Assembly: GCF_030296575.1 (NCBI RefSeq)
Contig: NZ_AP027729.1
Span: forward strand, 3,038,001-3,102,000
Source: Paraoerskovia sediminicola
GTDB lineage: Bacteria; Actinomycetota; Actinomycetes; Actinomycetales; Cellulomonadaceae
Length of the DNA: 64,000 bases
Direction of reading: 5' to 3'
The notes under the pieces are model-generated. The model saw nothing but the letters and a program-made list of their open reading frames with translations. It was not told the origin of the DNA and ran no database searches. This document shows, one piece after another, positions 46,847-56,929 of the stretch. Within the stretch, counting starts at the first letter, position 1. Each line of letters begins with the position of its first letter. The translations under genes were made by a program, and so were the position numbers.

Positions 46847-48213
46847 TCAGGAGATCCCTGGCTCGGGCACGGGCGTCGCGAACTCAGGGTCCGAGAGCTC
46901 CCGGACGCTGTCGATCTCGAGCTCGTCGAGCTGTCGGATCGTCTCCTGAGCCCCCTTGTTGCGGACCGCTGCCATGGCTCCACCGACGATCTGCAGCGCC
47001 GTCTCGAGCGTGGCCGGGTCCCCGATCGCCTTCCATCGGTACGGCGAGTCGATCTGTGTGTCGTCGATCATGAGGGCGGCGCCGTCGCGGGTGAACGACG
47101 TGCTCGTGCCGACGCGGACCCCGTTGACCTCGACGACCTCGGCGCCCGCGTTCCGCAGCTCCTCGAGGATGTTGAACATCGTCGCGGCCGGGATGGGCTC
47201 GCCAGACTCGATGATCGTCAGATCGATGCCCGGGCCCTGGGCGGGGAGCCGGCCCGCGAGGATCCCCTCCGTGACGGCCTGCTCCCGAGCGAGCTCGAGC
47301 GCAGCCTGCTCGCCTGCCGCGCCCGACCGGAGCTCGTCGCGCGTGGTCTCGAGATCCCGGACCTGCTCCTCCAGAGCCTCCGAGCGGGTCGTGACGTCGT
47401 CGAGCAGCGGTACGAGCTCGGACTGGCGGAGGTTCGACAGGTCGTCGCTCTGGTTCGCGCCCACCTGGACGACGAGGGCGAACCCGACGGCCGCGCACAG
47501 CACGCCCGCGAGGATCTGCGCTCGCGACCGGTGCGGTCGCAGCGCTCGCCAGAGACCTGTCCAGCCGCCGGGGTTGTCGGCCGACGACGCGGGTTCAGCA
47601 GGTGCGGAGGTCGCGCCGGACGGCGTCGTCTCGGCCAGCTTGGTCGGTTCGGTCGGTTCGGCCGTCTCCGCCGGCTCGGCCGACGCCCGACGTCCTGGTG
47701 ACGCGGCGGGTTCTCCCGGCGATGCAGGAGCTGCCGACGTCTCGGGTCCTGCGGGTGCGGTGGACGGTGAGACCTCGGTCGAGGTCGTGTCCTCGTCCGA
47801 CGTCTCGCCTGCGGCAACAGTCTCGTCCGTCGACTCGATCTCGTCCTGTGCGTCGGGCGCAGCGGGTTCGGTCTGCGGTCCGCCCGGCTCGGCGTCGGTC
47901 TCGACGGCGTCGACCCCGGACTCCGGTCCAGCAGGCACGGCGACTGGGCCGTCGGTCGTGGACGCGTCGTCCGCGGTCACCGGTACGTCGGGTTCGGCGG
48001 CACCGTTGTCCGCGGTGCGCGGGTGATCGTCGGCGGGCAAGGCGTCCCCCGCCGCGCCCCCTCGGTGCTCTTCTCGGCGCCCTGTTCGGTGTGTGGCTCC
48101 GTGCCGGTCTGGTCGACCGTCTCGGCGACCTGCTCGCCGACGTCCTCGGCGGGTGCGGCGGGGTCGGGGTGCGTGGCCGGGTCGTCGTTCCGGTGGTGCT
48201 CGTCCATCGTCAC
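46847..48213 (-). CDS. DUF881 family membrane protein, long N-terminal tail (frame broken once)
   Basis: About 455 residues. The start MTMDEHHRNDDPATHPDP overlaps the sbp stop (GTGA). After about 50 residues the frame slips in one of two C runs (plus strand 48046-48050 or 48057-48061). An acidic Ala/Pro/Glu-rich region follows, then one membrane helix (QILAGVLCAAVGFALVVQVG), a coiled coil, and the DUF881 domain (GPGIDLTI, EVVEVNGVRVG). Function unknown; the cluster with pgsA suggests an envelope role. Confidence 0.83.
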
Positions 48214-48541
48214 GCCTTGAAGAGGTGGCGACGGATCGCGGCAGCGTTGGAGAAGATGCGGATGCCGAGGACGACGACGACCCCGGTCGACATCTGCGAG
48301 CCCACGCCCAGCTGGTCACCGAGGAACACGATCAGCGCCGCGACGACGACGTTCGACAGGAACGAGACGAGGAACACCTTGTCGTCGAACATCCCGTCGA
48401 GCTTGGCGCGCAGCCCGCCGAAGAGTGCGTCGAGCGCCGCGACGACCGCGATGGGCAGGTAGGGGGCGACGACGGGGGCACGGCAGGCTGGAACGCCAGC
48501 CCGATGACGACACCGATGACGAGCCCGACGACGGCGATCAC
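48210..48541 (-). CDS. sbp: Small basic protein Sbp, DUF1290 (frame broken by one base)
   Basis: A 110-residue membrane protein with three helices. The N-terminus VIAVVGLVIGVVIGLAFQPAV lies in one frame. The rest (VVAPYLPIAVVAALDALFGG, then DDKVFLVSFLSNVVVAALIV) lies in another. Adding one base to the G run at plus-strand 48474-48478 joins them. It sits between two DUF881 genes as in mycobacteria (Rv1824). Both ends overlap neighbours by GTGA. Confidence 0.87.
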
Positions 48542-49485
48542 TGGTCGACTCCCTGCTCTTCGGACGGCTGTGGCGTGGCGTCGGGCACCGTGGTCGTGCC
48601 CGGGACGGACGTCTCCGCCGACGCGCCCTGCGTGGTCGTCGGCGATTCTACGGGTTCGGCGTAGTAGAGATCGGCAGGGCTCCCGGCCGGGACGTCGAGC
48701 TCGCTCTGGCCGACGACAGAGGTCTGGATACCGAAGTTGGAGAGCGAGACCATCCACTCCCCCGCGTCCGAGCGGGCGAGTCCGCTCTGCAGGTCTCCGG
48801 GGTCGCCGATCGCGACGATGACGTAGGGGCTGTTGATGGGCTGCAGGTCGACGAGGACGGCGTCTCCCGCGCTCCGGATGGCGCTCATCGAGGTGAGCCG
48901 GTGGTCGTTGACGGCGATGGCCTCGGCGCCGGCGGCCCACAGGGAGTTGACGACGATCTGGAGGTCGAGGTCCTGGACCCGGGTGTCCGGGTCGACCTCG
49001 GCCCCGGCGAGCGTCGAGGCGTCGCGGAGCGTCACGACCGCTCCCGGCCCGGAGACCGCCGTGGCGCCCGACTGCACCCCGTCCCGGCGCAAGGTCTCGA
49101 GGAGCGCCGGGCTGACCTCCTCGAGCGCCGAGGACCGCAGCGCGTCGACCTCGGAGCCGACGGCGTCCACCTGCGCGGCGAGCGCATCGGCCTCCTCCTG
49201 CCGTTCGGCGATCTGCTCGTCGAGGAGCTGGCGTGCCTCGACGGCCGCCGGCTGGGGCTTGCGGAGCTCGACGGCGGCGGTGACGGTGACGGCACCCAGC
49301 AGCACGGCGAGGAGGGCCATCCAGGCCTTCGTCAGCGTCGAGCGCGGGACGGCGTCCGCGGACTCGCGTCGCGCCGCGGCGGCGGCGTACCCGGGGTCGA
49401 GCGGGCGCTCCATGACCTCCTTCAGGAGGGTCATGGATGCGTCCTTCGGCGCGGAGGGCCGAGCCTCGCCGTCCGGCCGGCTCAC
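48538..49485 (-). CDS. DUF881 family membrane protein
   Basis: A 315-residue protein with one N-terminal membrane helix (AWMALLAVLLGAVTVTAAVEL), a coiled coil (EERQEEADAL-type region, AQVDAVGSEVDALRSS) and a DUF881 domain (GPGAVVTLRDAS, AEAIAVNDHRLT). The tail is Thr/Pro/Glu-rich. The GTG at 49485 overlaps the pgsA stop; ATG 49434 (MTLLKEVMERP) is an alternative. Function unknown. Confidence 0.87.
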   Translation of the reverse strand: MSRPDGEARPSAPKDASMTLLKEVMERPLDPGYAAAAARRESADAVPRSTLTKAWMALLAVLLGAVTVTAAVELRKPQPAAVEARQLLDEQIAERQEEADALAAQVDAVGSEVDALRSSALEEVSPALLETLRRDGVQSGATAVSGPGAVVTLRDASTLAGAEVDPDTRVQDLDLQIVVNSLWAAGAEAIAVNDHRLTSMSAIRSAGDAVLVDLQPINSPYVIVAIGDPGDLQSGLARSDAGEWMVSLSNFGIQTSVVGQSELDVPAGSPADLYYAEPVESPTTTQGASAETSVPGTTTVPDATPQPSEEQGVDQ

Positions 49486-50213
49486 GGCGTCGTCCCTGGA
49501 TCTCGAGCAGTGTCTCGTGCGGGGTCTCCTGAGGGCGGCGCCGTCGGCGACGCAGCCGGCGGTACCGGCGCCGGTCCTGCAGTGCTCGGCGTGCCCACCG
49601 ACCTGAGCGGGGCCTCGGCGCGCCGCAACGCCTGGACCTGGCGTACGTACTGCACGCCAGCGATCCAGTAGAGGCCGACGCCCCACCAGCTGAAGGCCCA
49701 TCCGACGACGGCGGCGGTCTCCCCGACCCACCCGGGGGCCTCCGCGAGCAGGAGCAGCGGGAACGCGTACAGGAGCGCGAAGGTCCCGGCCTTGCCCACG
49801 AAGGTGACCGGGAGCGGGCCGTGCCCGCGTCGGGTGAGGGCAGGCAGGGTCGCGAGGAGCAGCACGTCCCGCGCCACGATCACGACGAGCAGCCACAGGG
49901 GCACGATGTCGCGCCAGGCGAGGCCGAGCAGGGTCACGAAGATGAAGAGCCGGTCCGCCGCCGGGTCCAGCATCTGCCCGAGCCGGCTGGTCTGGTTCAG
50001 TCGCCTCGCGAGGACGCCGTCGAGCCAGTCGCTGGCACCCGAGACCAGGAGGACCGCGAGGGCCCAGAGGTCCTCGCCCTGGATGATCAGGACGGCGAAG
50101 ACGGGGACGAGCAGGATCCGGGCGAAGCTGATGAGGTTCGGGACGGTGAGGACGCGCGAGCTCACCTCGTCCCGTGCCGCTGCTTCTGCCACCAGCCCAT
50201 CACCTGCCGCCAC
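49482..50213 (-). CDS. CDP-alcohol phosphatidyltransferase (PgsA-like)
   Basis: A 243-residue integral membrane enzyme. The family motif DGxxAR...GxxxDxxxD is visible within WLDGVLARRLNQTSRLGQML followed by DPAADR, at about residues 64-88. It transfers a phosphatidyl group from CDP-diacylglycerol to an alcohol, such as glycerol 3-phosphate. It corresponds to pgsA2 (Rv1822) upstream of the DUF881-sbp-DUF881 cluster. The C-terminal tail is Pro/Ala-rich. Confidence 0.88.
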   Translation of the reverse strand: MAAGDGLVAEAAARDEVSSRVLTVPNLISFARILLVPVFAVLIIQGEDLWALAVLLVSGASDWLDGVLARRLNQTSRLGQMLDPAADRLFIFVTLLGLAWRDIVPLWLLVVIVARDVLLLATLPALTRRGHGPLPVTFVGKAGTFALLYAFPLLLLAEAPGWVGETAAVVGWAFSWWGVGLYWIAGVQYVRQVQALRRAEAPLRSVGTPSTAGPAPVPPAASPTAPPSGDPARDTARDPGTTP

Positions 50214-50607
50214 CTGCCGACTCGTCCACCGCGAGACCGGACCCGGTCGTCACGTCTCCCCGCGAATGCTCCCACGGGCCCGAGCGGGCCACGAGCACCC
50301 CCGCGCGTCCATCCTACGGACCGTCGCCGCCGGTCACGTCCGCCGCAGGAGCACACCAGCACGACGCGTCGTGCTGGTCGCACCGCGTGTGTCCGACCTC
50401 ACCGGACGCGCCGCAGCGCCCCTGTCGCTCCCCGGCTTCCCCGCGTACGATGGGGACATCCCTTTGGAGTTCGTCGCTGTTCCCGCGTGTTCGTGTGCGC
50501 GTGACCGAGAGTCACGCATGTGTGTTTGTCCGGGAGTGCGACCTGCGGAGATCCGTCCTGGTGACCGCACCCCGGCTCCGACACCTCCACGAACGGTTCA
50601 TTCTTCG
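50214..50607 (+). promoter_or_regulatory. Divergent promoter region and long leader of the DEAD-box helicase
   Basis: There is no gene in this 394-base stretch. CTGTCG (50422-50427) and TACGAT (50446-50451), 18 bases apart, could be a + strand promoter, giving a leader of about 150 bases. The leader contains a GCGTGAC/GTCACGC hairpin at 50499-50517 and several short GT-rich runs. Long leaders are typical of cold-shock helicases. Confidence 0.4.
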
Positions 50608-52547
50608 ATGACTGACGTCCGTGCGCCTGAGCGCGCCACCGACCAGACCACACTCCCCACCGACACCGCCGGCGAGACCGCGACCGACGCCCCCGTCGGC
50701 CCCACCTTCGCGGACCTCGGCCTCCCGGCCGAGCTGCTGAGCGCGATCTCCGACCTCGGCTTCGTGACGCCGTCCGCCATCCAGGCGCAGGCGATCCCCA
50801 CGCTCCTCGGCGGCCGCGACATCACCGGCATCGCCCAGACCGGCACCGGCAAGACCGCCGCGTTCGGCCTCCCGCTGCTCGCCGCGATCGACCCGAAGCT
50901 GCGCGCCGTCCAGGCGCTCGTCCTCGCCCCGACCCGCGAGCTCGCCATGCAGGTCGCCGAGGCCATCGAGACCTTCGCCGCGCGCATGCCGGGCGTCGAG
51001 GTCGTCGCCCTCTACGGAGGCGCGCCCTTCGGCCCCCAGGCCCGCGCCCTCACCCACGGCGCACAGATCGTCGTCGGCACCCCGGGCCGCGTCATCGACC
51101 ACCTCGAGCGCAAGACCCTCAAGCTCGACGCGATCCGCTTCCTCGCCCTCGACGAGGCCGACGAGATGCTCCGCATGGGCTTCGCCGAGGACGTCGAGAC
51201 CGTCTTCTCCCAGGCCCCCCGCGAGCGTCAGGTCGCACTCTTCTCCGCGACCATGCCCCCGCAGATCCGCCGCGTCGCCCAGCACCACCTCAACGACCCG
51301 GTCGAGATCGCCGTCGCCCGCCAGGCCACGACCGTGACCAGCGTCCGCCAGACCTACGCCGTCGTCCCGTTCCGCCACAAGGCCGGCTCGCTCGCCCGCG
51401 TCCTCGCGGTCTCCGAGGCCGACGCCGCCATCGTGTTCGTCCGCACCCGCGCCGCAGCCGACGAGGTCGGTGCCGCACTGGTCGAGCGCGGCATCACCGC
51501 CGCCACCATCTCGGGCGACGTCGCGCAGAAGGACCGCGAGAAGATCGTCGAGCGCCTCCGCTCCGGCCAGGTGGACGTCCTCGTCGCCACCGACGTCGCC
51601 GCCCGCGGCCTCGACGTCGACCGCATCGGGCTCGTCGTGAACTTCGACCTGCCCAAGGAGCCCGAGGCCTACGTGCACCGCATCGGCCGCACCGGCCGCG
51701 CCGGCCGCTCCGGCACCGCGCTCTCGTTCGTCAACCCGCACGAGCGTGGCCGCCTCAAGCAGATCGAGCGCATGATCCGCGTCCAGCTCGAGGAGATCGA
51801 GATCCCGTCCCCCGCGGACGTCTCGGCCCACAAGACCAAGAACCTCCTCGCGAAGCTCCCCGAGCGCATCGCCGCCGGTCGCCTCGCCATGTACACCGAG
51901 CTCGTCAAGGCGCACCTCGCCGAGCACGACGGCGACCCTGTCGAGATCGCCGCGGCGCTCGCGGCGCTCGCGGTCGGGGACGACGGCCCGCAGGCCCGCG
52001 AGGAGCAGGAGCGCTTCGAGGCGGAGCGTGCCGAGGCTCGTGCCGCCCGCCAGTCGCGGTCGAGCGACCGGGACCGCGAGGACCACCGCGCGCCCCGCCG
52101 CGGCCCCCGCGACGACGCCCGTCGCGAGCGTCGTGAGACCGGCATCCGTCGGGACTCCCAGGGCACGCGCTACCGCGTCGCCGTCGGCCACTCGCACGGC
52201 GTCGAGCCGCGCGGGATCGTCGGAGCCCTCACGAACGAGGGCGGTCTGCAGGGCAAGGACCTGGGCAAGATCGACATCTTCTCGAGCTTCTCGCTGGTCG
52301 ACATCCTCACCCCGATGAGCCCGGAGACGCTGGACCGCATCGGCCGCGCCCGCGTGGGCGGCAAGGCGCTGCGCATCAGCGAGGACCGCGGCGCCCCGTC
52401 GCACCCGCGCACCCCCGCGACGGCGGCCGGGACTCGTACCGCGGCCACGGCCCGTCGGGCCGCACCGACGGCGGGCGTCCCTCGCGGGACAGCCGCGGTG
52501 GCGAGCGCTACGGCGACCGCGCCCCGCGCTACAGCGCGGCGCGCTGA
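50608..52547 (+). CDS. DEAD-box ATP-dependent RNA helicase, CsdA/DeaD-like (frame broken near end)
   Basis: About 646 residues. Q-motif and motif I (AQTGTGKT), PTREL, GTPGR, DEADEML, SAT, ARGLDVDRI and HRIGRTGRAG are all present, with a DbpA-like RNA-binding domain (GVEPRGIVGALTNEGGLQGK) behind. It unwinds structured RNA, probably in ribosome assembly or cold adaptation. The C-terminal Arg/Gly tail (RDGGRDSYRGHG to RYSAAR) appears only if one C is added to the CCCCC run 52412-52416; otherwise an Ala/Thr tail is read to 52578. Confidence 0.92.
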
Positions 52548-52639
52548 CTCCGCGCTGACTCCGCGCCGGCCGTGCTGACTGCGCGCTGACCTCGGGCCTC
52601 TCCGCGAGAGCCCCGCAGCCGGTCAGCACGACCGGCGAC

Positions 52640-52675
52640 AACGCCCGGTCACCCCGCGAGGGGTGGCCGGGCGTT
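52640..52675. terminator. Hairpin terminator between converging genes
   Basis: AACGCCCGGTCACCCC pairs with GGGGTGGCCGGGCGTT (one G-T wobble) around GCGA. It lies between the helicase gene and the converging PH-domain gene. Confidence 0.8.
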
Positions 52676-52710
52676 CGCGTGTCCCCTGCCCGGGCCAGGT
52701 GCCGGCGGGC

Positions 52711-53181
52711 TCAGCTGTTGTCGGACGTCGTCCCGCGGGTCGGTTCGCGGCCCTCGCCGTGCGCCTGCGCGAGGGTGGCGACACGGCTCGCCTCGTCCCT
52801 GCCGTGCTGCCCGTCCGCCTGCTGGACGGCGACCACGGAGAGGGTCTCGCCGTCCGACAGGTCGAGCTGGAGCCAGGCCTGGTCCGGGCCGAACCGCACG
52901 GCGACGACCTGGGACCACTCGAGGCGCCGCGTCACGACGACGTTGCGGACCGTGATGCCGTTCGGGTCGACGTCGGCGCGCACGCCGCCCAGGCGCCACA
53001 GCAGGAGGACGACGAGGGCCGCGAAGAGCAGGAGCGACGCACGGTTGCCCCAGGAGGCCAGCTCGCCGGTGGCCAGCACCACGACGGCGCCGCAGACCAC
53101 CACGGTGAGTACGCCGACCGCGATCGCCATCCATCGACCGAAGCGGGGCCTCACCGTCGCGTACGGGTCAGCGTGGGCCAT
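52711..53181 (-). CDS. PH domain-containing membrane protein
   Basis: A 156-residue protein. Two helices (WMAIAVGVLTVVVCGAVVVLA and ASLLLFAALVVLLLW) precede a bacterial PH-like domain (VDPNGITVRNVVVTRRLEWS). It commonly follows hisG in actinobacteria, as here. Function unknown. ATG 53181 chosen (MAHADPYATVRPRFGRW); a GAGG lies close upstream. Confidence 0.82.
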   Translation of the reverse strand: MAHADPYATVRPRFGRWMAIAVGVLTVVVCGAVVVLATGELASWGNRASLLLFAALVVLLLWRLGGVRADVDPNGITVRNVVVTRRLEWSQVVAVRFGPDQAWLQLDLSDGETLSVVAVQQADGQHGRDEASRVATLAQAHGEGREPTRGTTSDNS

Positions 53182-53222
53182 CGGCCTCACCTGCCCCGGG
53201 AGCGCGAAGGAACTCGTGCACG

Positions 53223-54071
53223 TCAGAGACGGCAGGCGTGGATCGAGGTGACGAGGATCGCGCGGGCGCCGACGTCGTAGAGAGCGTCCATGACCTGGTT
53301 GGTCTGCTTGCGCGGCACCATCGCGCGTACGGCGGCCCACTCGCTGTCGTGCAGGGGCGAGACCGTCGGAGATTCCAGACCCGGCGTGAGCGCGACCGCG
53401 GTGTCGACGAGCGAGACCGGGACGTCGTAGTCCATGAGGACGTACTGGCGGGCCGTGAGCACGCCCTGGAGCCGGCGGGTCAGGACGTCGAGGCCCGGGG
53501 CCTCGGAGGCGCCGTGCCGGGTGATGAGGACGGCCTCGGAGAGGAGGATCGGCTCGCCGAAGACCTCGAGGCCTGCGGCACGGAGCGTGGTGCCGGTCTC
53601 GACCACGTCGGCGATGAGGTCGGCGACCCCGAGCCGCACCGAGCTCTCGACGGCGCCGTCCAGGTGGACGATCTCCGCGGGCTCGACGCCCTGGTCGGCG
53701 AGGTAGCGCTGCACCAGGAGGTTGTAGGAGGACGCGATGCGCTTGCCGGCGATCTCCTCGACCGTCGTGATGGTCCCGGCGGGTGCGGCGAACCGGAAGG
53801 TCGACCCGGCGAACCCGAGGGGCAGGTGCTCCTCGGCGGCGGCCCCCGAGTCGAGCAGCAGGTCGCGCCCGGTGATCCCGACGTCGACCGTCCCCGCCCC
53901 GACGTACACGGCGACGTCGCGCGGACGCAGGAAGAAGAACTCCACGTCGTTGTCCGGGTCCGCGAGCACCAGCTCACGGGTGTCCCGGCGTTGGCGGTAG
54001 CCGGCCTCGCGCAGCATCGCGGAGGCGGGCTCGGAGAGAGACCCCTTGTTGGGGACGGCGATGCGCAGCAC
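53223..54071 (-). CDS. hisG: ATP phosphoribosyltransferase (long form)
   Basis: A 282-residue HisG, the first enzyme of histidine synthesis. [19 protein letters not shown] opens the catalytic domain, and the PRPP-binding region lies near [20 protein letters not shown]. The C-terminal domain for histidine feedback ([18 protein letters not shown]) is present. GTG 54071 is preferred because GAGGAACC precedes it; an upstream ATG at 54095 would add eight residues. Confidence 0.95.
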   Translation of the reverse strand: MLRIAVPNKGSLSEPASAMLREAGYRQRRDTRELVLADPDNDVEFFFLRPRDVAVYVGAGTVDVGITGRDLLLDSGAAAEEHLPLGFAGSTFRFAAPAGTITTVEEIAGKRIASSYNLLVQRYLADQGVEPAEIVHLDGAVESSVRLGVADLIADVVETGTTLRAAGLEVFGEPILLSEAVLITRHGASEAPGLDVLTRRLQGVLTARQYVLMDYDVPVSLVDTAVALTPGLESPTVSPLHDSEWAAVRAMVPRKQTNQVMDALYDVGARAILVTSIHACRL

Positions 54072-54175
54072 GGTTCCTCGTTCGTTCGTCGGCACTGGTC
54101 GGGCTCTGTTCGGGCTGTGGTCGGACTCTTCTCGACGGTGCCCGGCGGCCCCACCTCACGGCAGGCGCCAGGGCG

Positions 54176-54439
54176 TCACAGGTAGCGGTAGACGTCCTCG
54201 AGGCTCAAGCCCTTGGCGACCATCATGACCTGCAGGTGGTAGATGAGCTGGGAGATCTCCTCGGAGGCCTCGGCGTCGCTCTGGAACTCGGCGGCCATCC
54301 ATACCTCGGCGGCCTCCTCGACGATCTTCTTGCCGATGGCATGGACCCCGGCGTCCAGCTCGGCGACCGTGCCAGACCCTTCCGGGCGGTCGACGGCCTT
54401 CTGGGCGAGCTCGGCGAAAAGGGACTCGAACGTCTTCAC
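54176..54439 (-). CDS. hisE: Phosphoribosyl-ATP diphosphatase
   Basis: An 87-residue HisE (MazG-like all-helical fold). [14 protein letters not shown] and [19 protein letters not shown] carry the metal-binding acids. It catalyses the second step of histidine synthesis and lies 104 bases upstream of hisG in the same direction. Confidence 0.95.
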   Translation of the reverse strand: MKTFESLFAELAQKAVDRPEGSGTVAELDAGVHAIGKKIVEEAAEVWMAAEFQSDAEASEEISQLIYHLQVMMVAKGLSLEDVYRYL

Positions 54440-54528
54440 GGGTTCAGCCTAGACGGCGGCGGGCACCGCCGCGCCCAGGTCCGCACCGCGGGCACCACGG
54501 TCCCGGAAGGTCGTCGCCCTGCGCGTCC

Positions 54529-54996
54529 TCAGAGCGCGCGCAGCGCGACGACGGTCGCCACGGCCGCCTCCGCGGCCTCGGCCCCCTTGTCCTCGTTCGA
54601 TCCCTCGAGGCCGGCCCGGTCCAGCGCCTGGGCCTCGTCGTCGCAGGTGAGCAGGCCGAACCCGACCGGGACCCCGGTACGGACCGTCACGTCGGTGAGC
54701 CCTGACGTCGCGGCCGAGCAGACGTAGTCGAAGTGCGGCGTCCCGCCACGGATCACGACGCCGAGGGCGACGACGGCGTCCGCGCCCGCCGCGGCGGCCC
54801 GCGACGCGGCGACCGGCAGCTCGAAGGAGCCGGGCACGCGGACCTCGGTGACGTCGGTCACGCCCGCCGCCGCCAGCGCTCGCCGGGTCCCGGCGAGCAG
54901 CCCGTCCATGACCTGGGTGTGCCAGCTCGCGGCGACCACCACGACGCGGATCCCCGTCCCGTCGATCTCGAGCCTCGGCGCTCCTGCTCCGCTCAT
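54529..54996 (-). CDS. ribH: 6,7-dimethyl-8-ribityllumazine synthase
   Basis: A 155-residue lumazine synthase. [26 protein letters not shown] and [17 protein letters not shown] (catalytic histidine) are present. It forms the lumazine that riboflavin synthase dismutates. ATGA overlap with ribBA; GGAGACG lies upstream. Confidence 0.95.
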   Translation of the reverse strand: MSGAGAPRLEIDGTGIRVVVVAASWHTQVMDGLLAGTRRALAAAGVTDVTEVRVPGSFELPVAASRAAAAGADAVVALGVVIRGGTPHFDYVCSAATSGLTDVTVRTGVPVGFGLLTCDDEAQALDRAGLEGSNEDKGAEAAEAAVATVVALRAL

Positions 54997-56309
54997 CGTG
55001 TCGTCTCCTTCGTCATGGGTGGTTCCTGGGTCCCGTCGGCCCCCGCGAGGTCGAGCAGGTGGCCCATCGAGGTCTTCTTCGTCATCAGGTAGGCGTGGTT
55101 GTGGGTGCCGTGGCCCACCTCGAGCCGTCGGGCGTCGACGACGTCGATCCCGCTCGCCGAGATGCCGGTGACCTTGGCGGGGTTGTTGGTCAGCAGCGTC
55201 ACGCGTCTCAGCCCGAGGTCGTCGAGGATCGCGGCGGCCGCCCCGTACTCGCGACGGTCGACCGGCCACCCGAGCTCCAGGTTCGCCTGCACGGTGTCGC
55301 GCCCGGCGTCCTGCAGCTCGTAGGCGGCGATCTTCGCGAGCAGACCGATCCCCCGACCCTCGTGGCCGCGCAGGTAGACCACCGCTCCCCCGTGCTCGGC
55401 GACCTGGGCCATCGCGCTGCGCAGCTGCGGTCCGCAGTCGCACCGCAGCGAGCCGAACGCGTCGCCGGTCAGGCACTCGGAGTGGACGCGCACGAGCGGG
55501 GCGGCGCCTGGCGAGGCGTCACCGGCGTGCGGACGCACGGGCACGAGCGCCAGGTGCTCGGAGCCGGTGGTCACGTCCCGGTAGCCGTGGACGCGGAACT
55601 CGCCGTGCTCGGTCGGGAGCGCGGCGACCGAGGTCGCGACGACGCGGTGCGGGCGCGGTCCCGTCCGCTGGTCCTCAGTCACGGGGTCGTGCTCGCTGCG
55701 CCAGGCGATGAGGTCCTCGATGGTGATGAGCACGAGCCCGTCCCGCTCGGCGAGGCCGGCCGCGTCGTCGAGCCGCATCATCGAACCGTCGTCGCGCACG
55801 AGCTCGGCGATGCCGCCGACCTCTCCCGCGCCGGCGAGCCGGACCAGGTCGACCGCTGCCTCGGTGTGCCCGGCGCGGTGGAGCACCCCGCCGGGCACCG
55901 CGCGCAACGGAAGGACGTGCCCGGGGCGGATCAGGTCGGCGGCGCCGGCCTCCGGGTCGGCGAGCACCTGGAGCGTCCGGGTCCGGTCGCCTGCTGAGAT
56001 CCCGGTGGTGACCCCCGCCGCGGCGTCGACGGTCACCGTGTAGGCGGTCCGTCGGGGGTCCTGCGAGTTCGGCACCATCAGGGGCAGGTCGAGGTCGTCG
56101 GCGCGCGTCGCGGGCATGGGCGCGCAGAGGTAGCCCGACGAGTGCCGGATCGTCCACGCCACCCAGTCGACCGAGACCGTGGCCGCGGCGAAGACGACGT
56201 CCGCCTCGTTCTCGCGCTGGGGCGAGTCGGCGACGAGCACGGGTCGCCCGGCGCGGATCGCCGCGATCGCGTCCTCGATCGTCCCCGTGGCGACGTGCCG
56301 CGCGCTCAT
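54993..56309 (-). CDS. ribBA: Bifunctional DHBP synthase / GTP cyclohydrolase II
   Basis: A 438-residue fusion. The N-terminal DHBP synthase domain has [15 protein letters not shown] and [10 protein letters not shown]. The C-terminal GTP cyclohydrolase II domain has the zinc site [19 protein letters not shown] and [11 protein letters not shown]. It supplies both precursors of riboflavin. ATG 56309 overlaps the ribE stop (ATGA); longer upstream frames are shadows of ribE. Confidence 0.96.
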   Translation of the reverse strand: MSARHVATGTIEDAIAAIRAGRPVLVADSPQRENEADVVFAAATVSVDWVAWTIRHSSGYLCAPMPATRADDLDLPLMVPNSQDPRRTAYTVTVDAAAGVTTGISAGDRTRTLQVLADPEAGAADLIRPGHVLPLRAVPGGVLHRAGHTEAAVDLVRLAGAGEVGGIAELVRDDGSMMRLDDAAGLAERDGLVLITIEDLIAWRSEHDPVTEDQRTGPRPHRVVATSVAALPTEHGEFRVHGYRDVTTGSEHLALVPVRPHAGDASPGAAPLVRVHSECLTGDAFGSLRCDCGPQLRSAMAQVAEHGGAVVYLRGHEGRGIGLLAKIAAYELQDAGRDTVQANLELGWPVDRREYGAAAAILDDLGLRRVTLLTNNPAKVTGISASGIDVVDARRLEVGHGTHNHAYLMTKKTSMGHLLDLAGADGTQEPPMTKETTR

Positions 56310-56929
56310 GACGCGTCCTTGTGGGGTGCGACGCGCCCGGCGAGGAGCCGTTCGACGTACTTCGCGATCACGTCCACCTCGATGTTCACCTGGTCGCCGA
56401 CCGCGAGGTCGCCGAGCGTCGTCGCCGCGAGCGTCGTGGGGATCAGCGAGACGCCGAACGTGGTGTCGGCGACGAAGGTGACGGTCAGCGAGACCCCGTC
56501 GAGGGTGATCGAGCCCTTCTCCGCGACATAGCGCAGGACGCCCGCGGGTGCCGAGAGCACGAGGTCGTCCCATCGCGCTCCGGGGTCCCGGGAGACGAGG
56601 CGCCCGACGCCGTCCACGTGGCCCTGGACGATGTGGCCCCCGAGCCGACCGTGTGCGGGCATCGCCCGCTCGACGTTCACCCGTGACCCGGGCGCGAGCG
56701 CGGCCAGCGCTGTGCGGCGCAGGGACTCCGGCATCACGTCGACGGAGAACGACCCGCCCTCGACGCGGACGACGGTCAGGCACACCCCGTCGACGGCGAT
56801 CGAGTCGCCGAGCACGGCGTCCGAGGCGGCGAGCGGCCCCTCGACGGTCATGACGGCGTCGGCCTCCGGCCCGTCGGGGAACGTGATCTCCCCCACCGTG
56901 CCGATCTCCTCGACGATTCCCGTGAACAT
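56306..56929 (-). CDS. ribE: Riboflavin synthase, alpha subunit
   Basis: A 207-residue riboflavin synthase with two lumazine-binding repeats: MFTGIVEEIG ... DGVCLTVV and HGRLGGHIVQGHVDG ... LDGVSLTV. It makes riboflavin from two lumazines. TGATG coupling with ribD. Confidence 0.95.
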   Translation of the reverse strand: MFTGIVEEIGTVGEITFPDGPEADAVMTVEGPLAASDAVLGDSIAVDGVCLTVVRVEGGSFSVDVMPESLRRTALAALAPGSRVNVERAMPAHGRLGGHIVQGHVDGVGRLVSRDPGARWDDLVLSAPAGVLRYVAEKGSITLDGVSLTVTFVADTTFGVSLIPTTLAATTLGDLAVGDQVNIEVDVIAKYVERLLAGRVAPHKDAS

